From: JBBRLA01 sp038231615 | GTDB taxonomy: Bacteria; Myxococcota_A; Polyangia; Palsa-1104; JAEUJZ01 | Assembly: GCA_038231615.1 (NCBI GenBank) | Contig: JBBRLA010000441.1 | Span: 1-7,322 of the forward strand | DNA length: 7,322 nt | Direction: 5' to 3' | The notes under the pieces: model-generated | Database searches by the model: none | What the model saw: only the letters and a program-made list of their open reading frames with translations | Told to the model about the DNA's origin: nothing | Translations under genes and position numbers: made by a program | In this document: positions 5,617 through 7,322 of the stretch, in pieces | Layout: each line of letters starts with the position of its first letter | Position numbering within the stretch: position 1 is the stretch's first letter

Positions 5617-7322
5617 ATGAAGGGCCCTAACCCCACACTCTTCGGCCTGGGGATCGCCATGGTGATCGCCGGCGTCCCGGTGGCAATCTCGCCGCGTGTC
5701 GCAGGACCCTGGTCGAGGATGGCCCAGGCCAGCGAAAAGGCGCAAGGCGCCGAAGCCAATGTCATCAGCCGGTTGACCGCCCGGCAGCAGGGGGCCAAGA
5801 CCCTGGTCATCTTGCGCGGGTCGGCGATCCCCAGCTTCACCGCCTACCGGCTTCAGCAGCCGTCGCGGCTGGTGATCGACGTGTCCAACGGGCGAATCGC
5901 GCCATCGGTGGGCGAGGCCCGGCAGTTCCAGGCCGACACCTGGGCGGTGGGGCAGGTCAGCGTCGACGAGCGGGTGGGGGAAGCGACGCAGGTGACGCGG
6001 CTCCTCATCGGGCTGAAGCGGGAGAGCAGCTACACGGTGCACCCCGAGGGGCATGACCTGGTGGTGACCATCTCCCCGGACGAGCTGCCCCACGGGGGGA
6101 TGGCGCCCGCGCTGGCCAAGGCGGAGGCGCCGGCCAAGGTCGAGGCGCAGGCCAAGATCGAGGCGCAGGCCCGTGCCGAGGCTCAGGCCCGTGCCGAGGC
6201 GCAGGCCAAGATCGAGGCGCAGGCCCGTGCCGAGGCGCAGGCCAAGGTCGAGGCGCAGGCCCGTGCCGAGGCGCAGGCCAAGGTGAAGGCGCAGGATCGC
6301 GCGGCCACCGAGCTGGCGCGGCTGATCCAGGCCCGTGCCAGGGACCTGGATTCGGCACAGAAGCAGGCCGCTGCCTACAAGGAGCAACTCGCGACGGCGC
6401 AGCAGGCGTTGAAGCAGGCCGAGGCGGCCCGTCGAGTGGAGGAGGCGCGGCTGGCCGCCGATCGCACCCAGGCCGAGGAGGCCACCCACCGGGCGCTGGG
6501 GCAGAAGCAGCGTACCGAGGAGGATCTGGCCCGCCTGGAACGCACTCGCGCCGGCCTGTCTCGGGAGGAGCATGACCTGGTGGCACGCATGGGGCGGGAG
6601 CAGGAGCGCGGCAGCTCGCGGTTGCAGACCTTGCGGCAGCAGACGGAGAAGACCGAGCAGCAGGCGCAGCTGACCCAGGAGCAGGTGGCCGTTGCGCAGG
6701 CAGCGCTGCGCAAGGCGGAGCAGTCCCGTTCGCAGGTCGAGGAGGCGCGGCGGGCCGAGGAGATTCGCCTGGCGGCGCTGCTCTTGGCACGGAAGCAGGC
6801 GGAGGTGCAGATGGCGCAGCAGGGCGCCCAGCTTAGCGCCCAGCGCGAGGAGATCGCCCGGCTAAAGCGGCCGCACAAGGCCCCGGCCAAGACAGCGACG
6901 GCGACCCTGGACCCGGAGCAGGCCATCGCGCAAGGAGTGTCGTCGTCGATGCTCCCGGCCTCCGCGGCGCGACGGGCGAGCGACGCCGCGGCGGACCGGG
7001 AGGTGCGGGCCCAGATCCAGCGCATGCAGCAGGAGCTTTCAGACGCCCAGCATCAGACCGCGGCGCTACAGGCCAAAGCGGCTGCGGCGCAGCAGGCGAC
7101 GGTCCAGGCCGAGACCCTGCGCGCAGAGGCCGAGCGGGCGCGCAGGAACGAGGAGGCGCACCTGGCCTCGCTGACGCAGCGCAAGGCCGAGACCGAGCAT
7201 GCGCAAAAGACCGAGGAGCTGCACCTGGCATCGCTGACGAAGCAGCAGATCGAGGCCGAGCGGGCGCGCAGGAACGAGGAGGCGCACCTGGCCTCGCTGA
7301 CGCAGCGCAAGGCCGAGACCGA
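5617..7322 (+). CDS. pilQ: PilQ-type secretin N-terminal part: AMIN domain plus very long coiled coil (partial)
   Basis: The frame is open from the ATG at 5617 to the window edge (568 codons, no stop). Residues 1-40 carry an export signal (hydrophobic stretch about 8-24). Residues about 62-157 are an AMIN domain (TLVILRG, FTAYRLQQPSRLVIDV, then RLLIGLKRESSYTV and HDLVVTI), the peptidoglycan-binding domain that opens PilQ secretins. From about 169 on, the protein is Ala/Glu/Gln/Arg-rich helix: nine hexapeptide repeats (173-226), coiled coil to about 418, a Pro-containing linker (about 419-455), then a second coil with 21-residue repeats to the end of the window. PilQ N0/N1 and secretin domains are not reached. 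Position right after pilMNOP, with its own strong ribosome binding site, supports pilQ, the outer-membrane channel for the pilus. The coil of at least 400 residues is far from normal PilQ (family about 600-900 residues in all). Alternatively this is a separate AMIN/coiled-coil periplasmic protein followed by the true pilQ. Confidence 0.8.
   Translation, partial: MKGPNPTLFGLGIAMVIAGVPVAISPRVAGPWSRMAQASEKAQGAEANVISRLTARQQGAKTLVILRGSAIPSFTAYRLQQPSRLVIDVSNGRIAPSVGEARQFQADTWAVGQVSVDERVGEATQVTRLLIGLKRESSYTVHPEGHDLVVTISPDELPHGGMAPALAKAEAPAKVEAQAKIEAQARAEAQARAEAQAKIEAQARAEAQAKVEAQARAEAQAKVKAQDRAATELARLIQARARDLDSAQKQAAAYKEQLATAQQALKQAEAARRVEEARLAADRTQAEEATHRALGQKQRTEEDLARLERTRAGLSREEHDLVARMGREQERGSSRLQTLRQQTEKTEQQAQLTQEQVAVAQAALRKAEQSRSQVEEARRAEEIRLAALLLARKQAEVQMAQQGAQLSAQREEIARLKRPHKAPAKTATATLDPEQAIAQGVSSSMLPASAARRASDAAADREVRAQIQRMQQELSDAQHQTAALQAKAAAAQQATVQAETLRAEAERARRNEEAHLASLTQRKAETEHAQKTEELHLASLTKQQIEAERARRNEEAHLASLTQRKAET
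6133..6294 (+). repeat. Nine 18-bp / hexapeptide repeats in pilQ
   Basis: Nine adjacent in-frame units encode A-(K/R)-(V/I/A)-E-A-Q, in the order AKVEAQ, AKIEAQ, ARAEAQ, ARAEAQ, AKIEAQ, ARAEAQ, AKVEAQ, ARAEAQ, AKVKAQ. DNA units are near-identical (GCC AAG/CGT GTC/ATC/GCC GAG GCG CAG). Six-residue periodicity does not give a normal heptad coiled coil; the Glu to Lys/Arg i,i+4 spacing favours a rigid charged helix like that of TolA domain II. Confidence 0.9.
7126..7322 (+). repeat. 71-bp direct repeat and 63-bp coiled-coil repeat units in pilQ
   Basis: Positions 7126-7196 and 7252-7322 are identical over 71 bp, 126 bp apart, and the second copy is cut by the window end. Within this, units of exactly 63 bp (21 residues, three heptads) begin at 7150, 7213 and 7276 with the pattern EE(A/L)HLASLT. 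The middle unit is diverged, so the DNA repeat is of higher order (two units of 63 bp). The repeats probably continue beyond the window. Confidence 0.92.

Noticed and set aside
4545..5840. Long - strand frames (431 aa here, also 5494-6573 and 6005-6790) across pilO, pilP and pilQ
   Set aside because: They translate the complement of the repeats into Leu/Gly/Arg or Pro/Ala runs and contain no domain; they are shadows of the repetitive coding strand.
6133..6294. Regular repeats as a CRISPR array
   Set aside because: Units are contiguous, in frame and coding, with no unique spacers.
6581..6596. Sigma-54-like TGGCACG with a GC at the right distance inside pilQ
   Set aside because: The -12 element reads GGGC rather than TTGC, and it lies inside a repetitive coding coil with no gene behind it; chance match.

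Overview
The window is GC-rich DNA that reads as a chromosomal type IV pilus (T4P) locus of a diderm bacterium. It most resembles the former Deltaproteobacteria, in particular Myxococcota. That placement is inferred from the style of the proteins (a long PilN C-terminal half, PilQ starting with an AMIN domain, a Fis-type sigma-54 activator next to a GGDEF protein), not from a search. I see no mobile element, tRNA, rRNA or CRISPR.

Layout. Positions 2-232 are the C-terminal end of a GGDEF (diguanylate cyclase) protein. A short gap with an inverted repeat overlapping an extended -10 box leads to a full NtrC-type sigma-54-dependent response regulator (315-1850). The next gap (1851-2012) is AT-richer and holds a good candidate sigma-54 promoter and a good candidate sigma-70 promoter. 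A small HTH_XRE regulator follows (2013-2366). After its stop codon come two mutually exclusive hairpins, then the T4P alignment operon: pilM (2428-3483), pilN (3488-4123), pilO (4123-4782), pilP (4779-5501) and the 5' part of pilQ (5617 to the window end). pilN/pilO and pilO/pilP overlap by a few bases and pilM/pilN are 4 bp apart, so translation is probably coupled. pilQ follows a 115-bp gap and has its own strong ribosome binding site.

How the genes work together. PilM is the cytoplasmic actin-like ring protein that binds the PilN N-terminus. PilN and PilO form the inner-membrane/periplasmic ring, PilP is the lipoprotein that links that ring to the outer-membrane secretin, and PilQ is the secretin, anchored to peptidoglycan through AMIN. 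The three genes upstream are signalling or regulatory genes (c-di-GMP, a phosphorelay activator, an XRE repressor/activator). They plausibly set T4P expression, but no regulatory link is proven by the sequence.

Most unusual point. The PilQ-type gene has a signal sequence and one AMIN domain, but instead of moving on to secretin N-domains it enters at least 400 residues of Ala/Glu/Gln/Arg-rich helix. This starts with nine hexapeptide repeats, becomes coiled coil, and later shows 21-residue (three-heptad) repeats. It is still open at the window edge. PilP carries a related 18-bp repeat in its linker. Together these suggest a T4P machine with an elongated periplasmic span.
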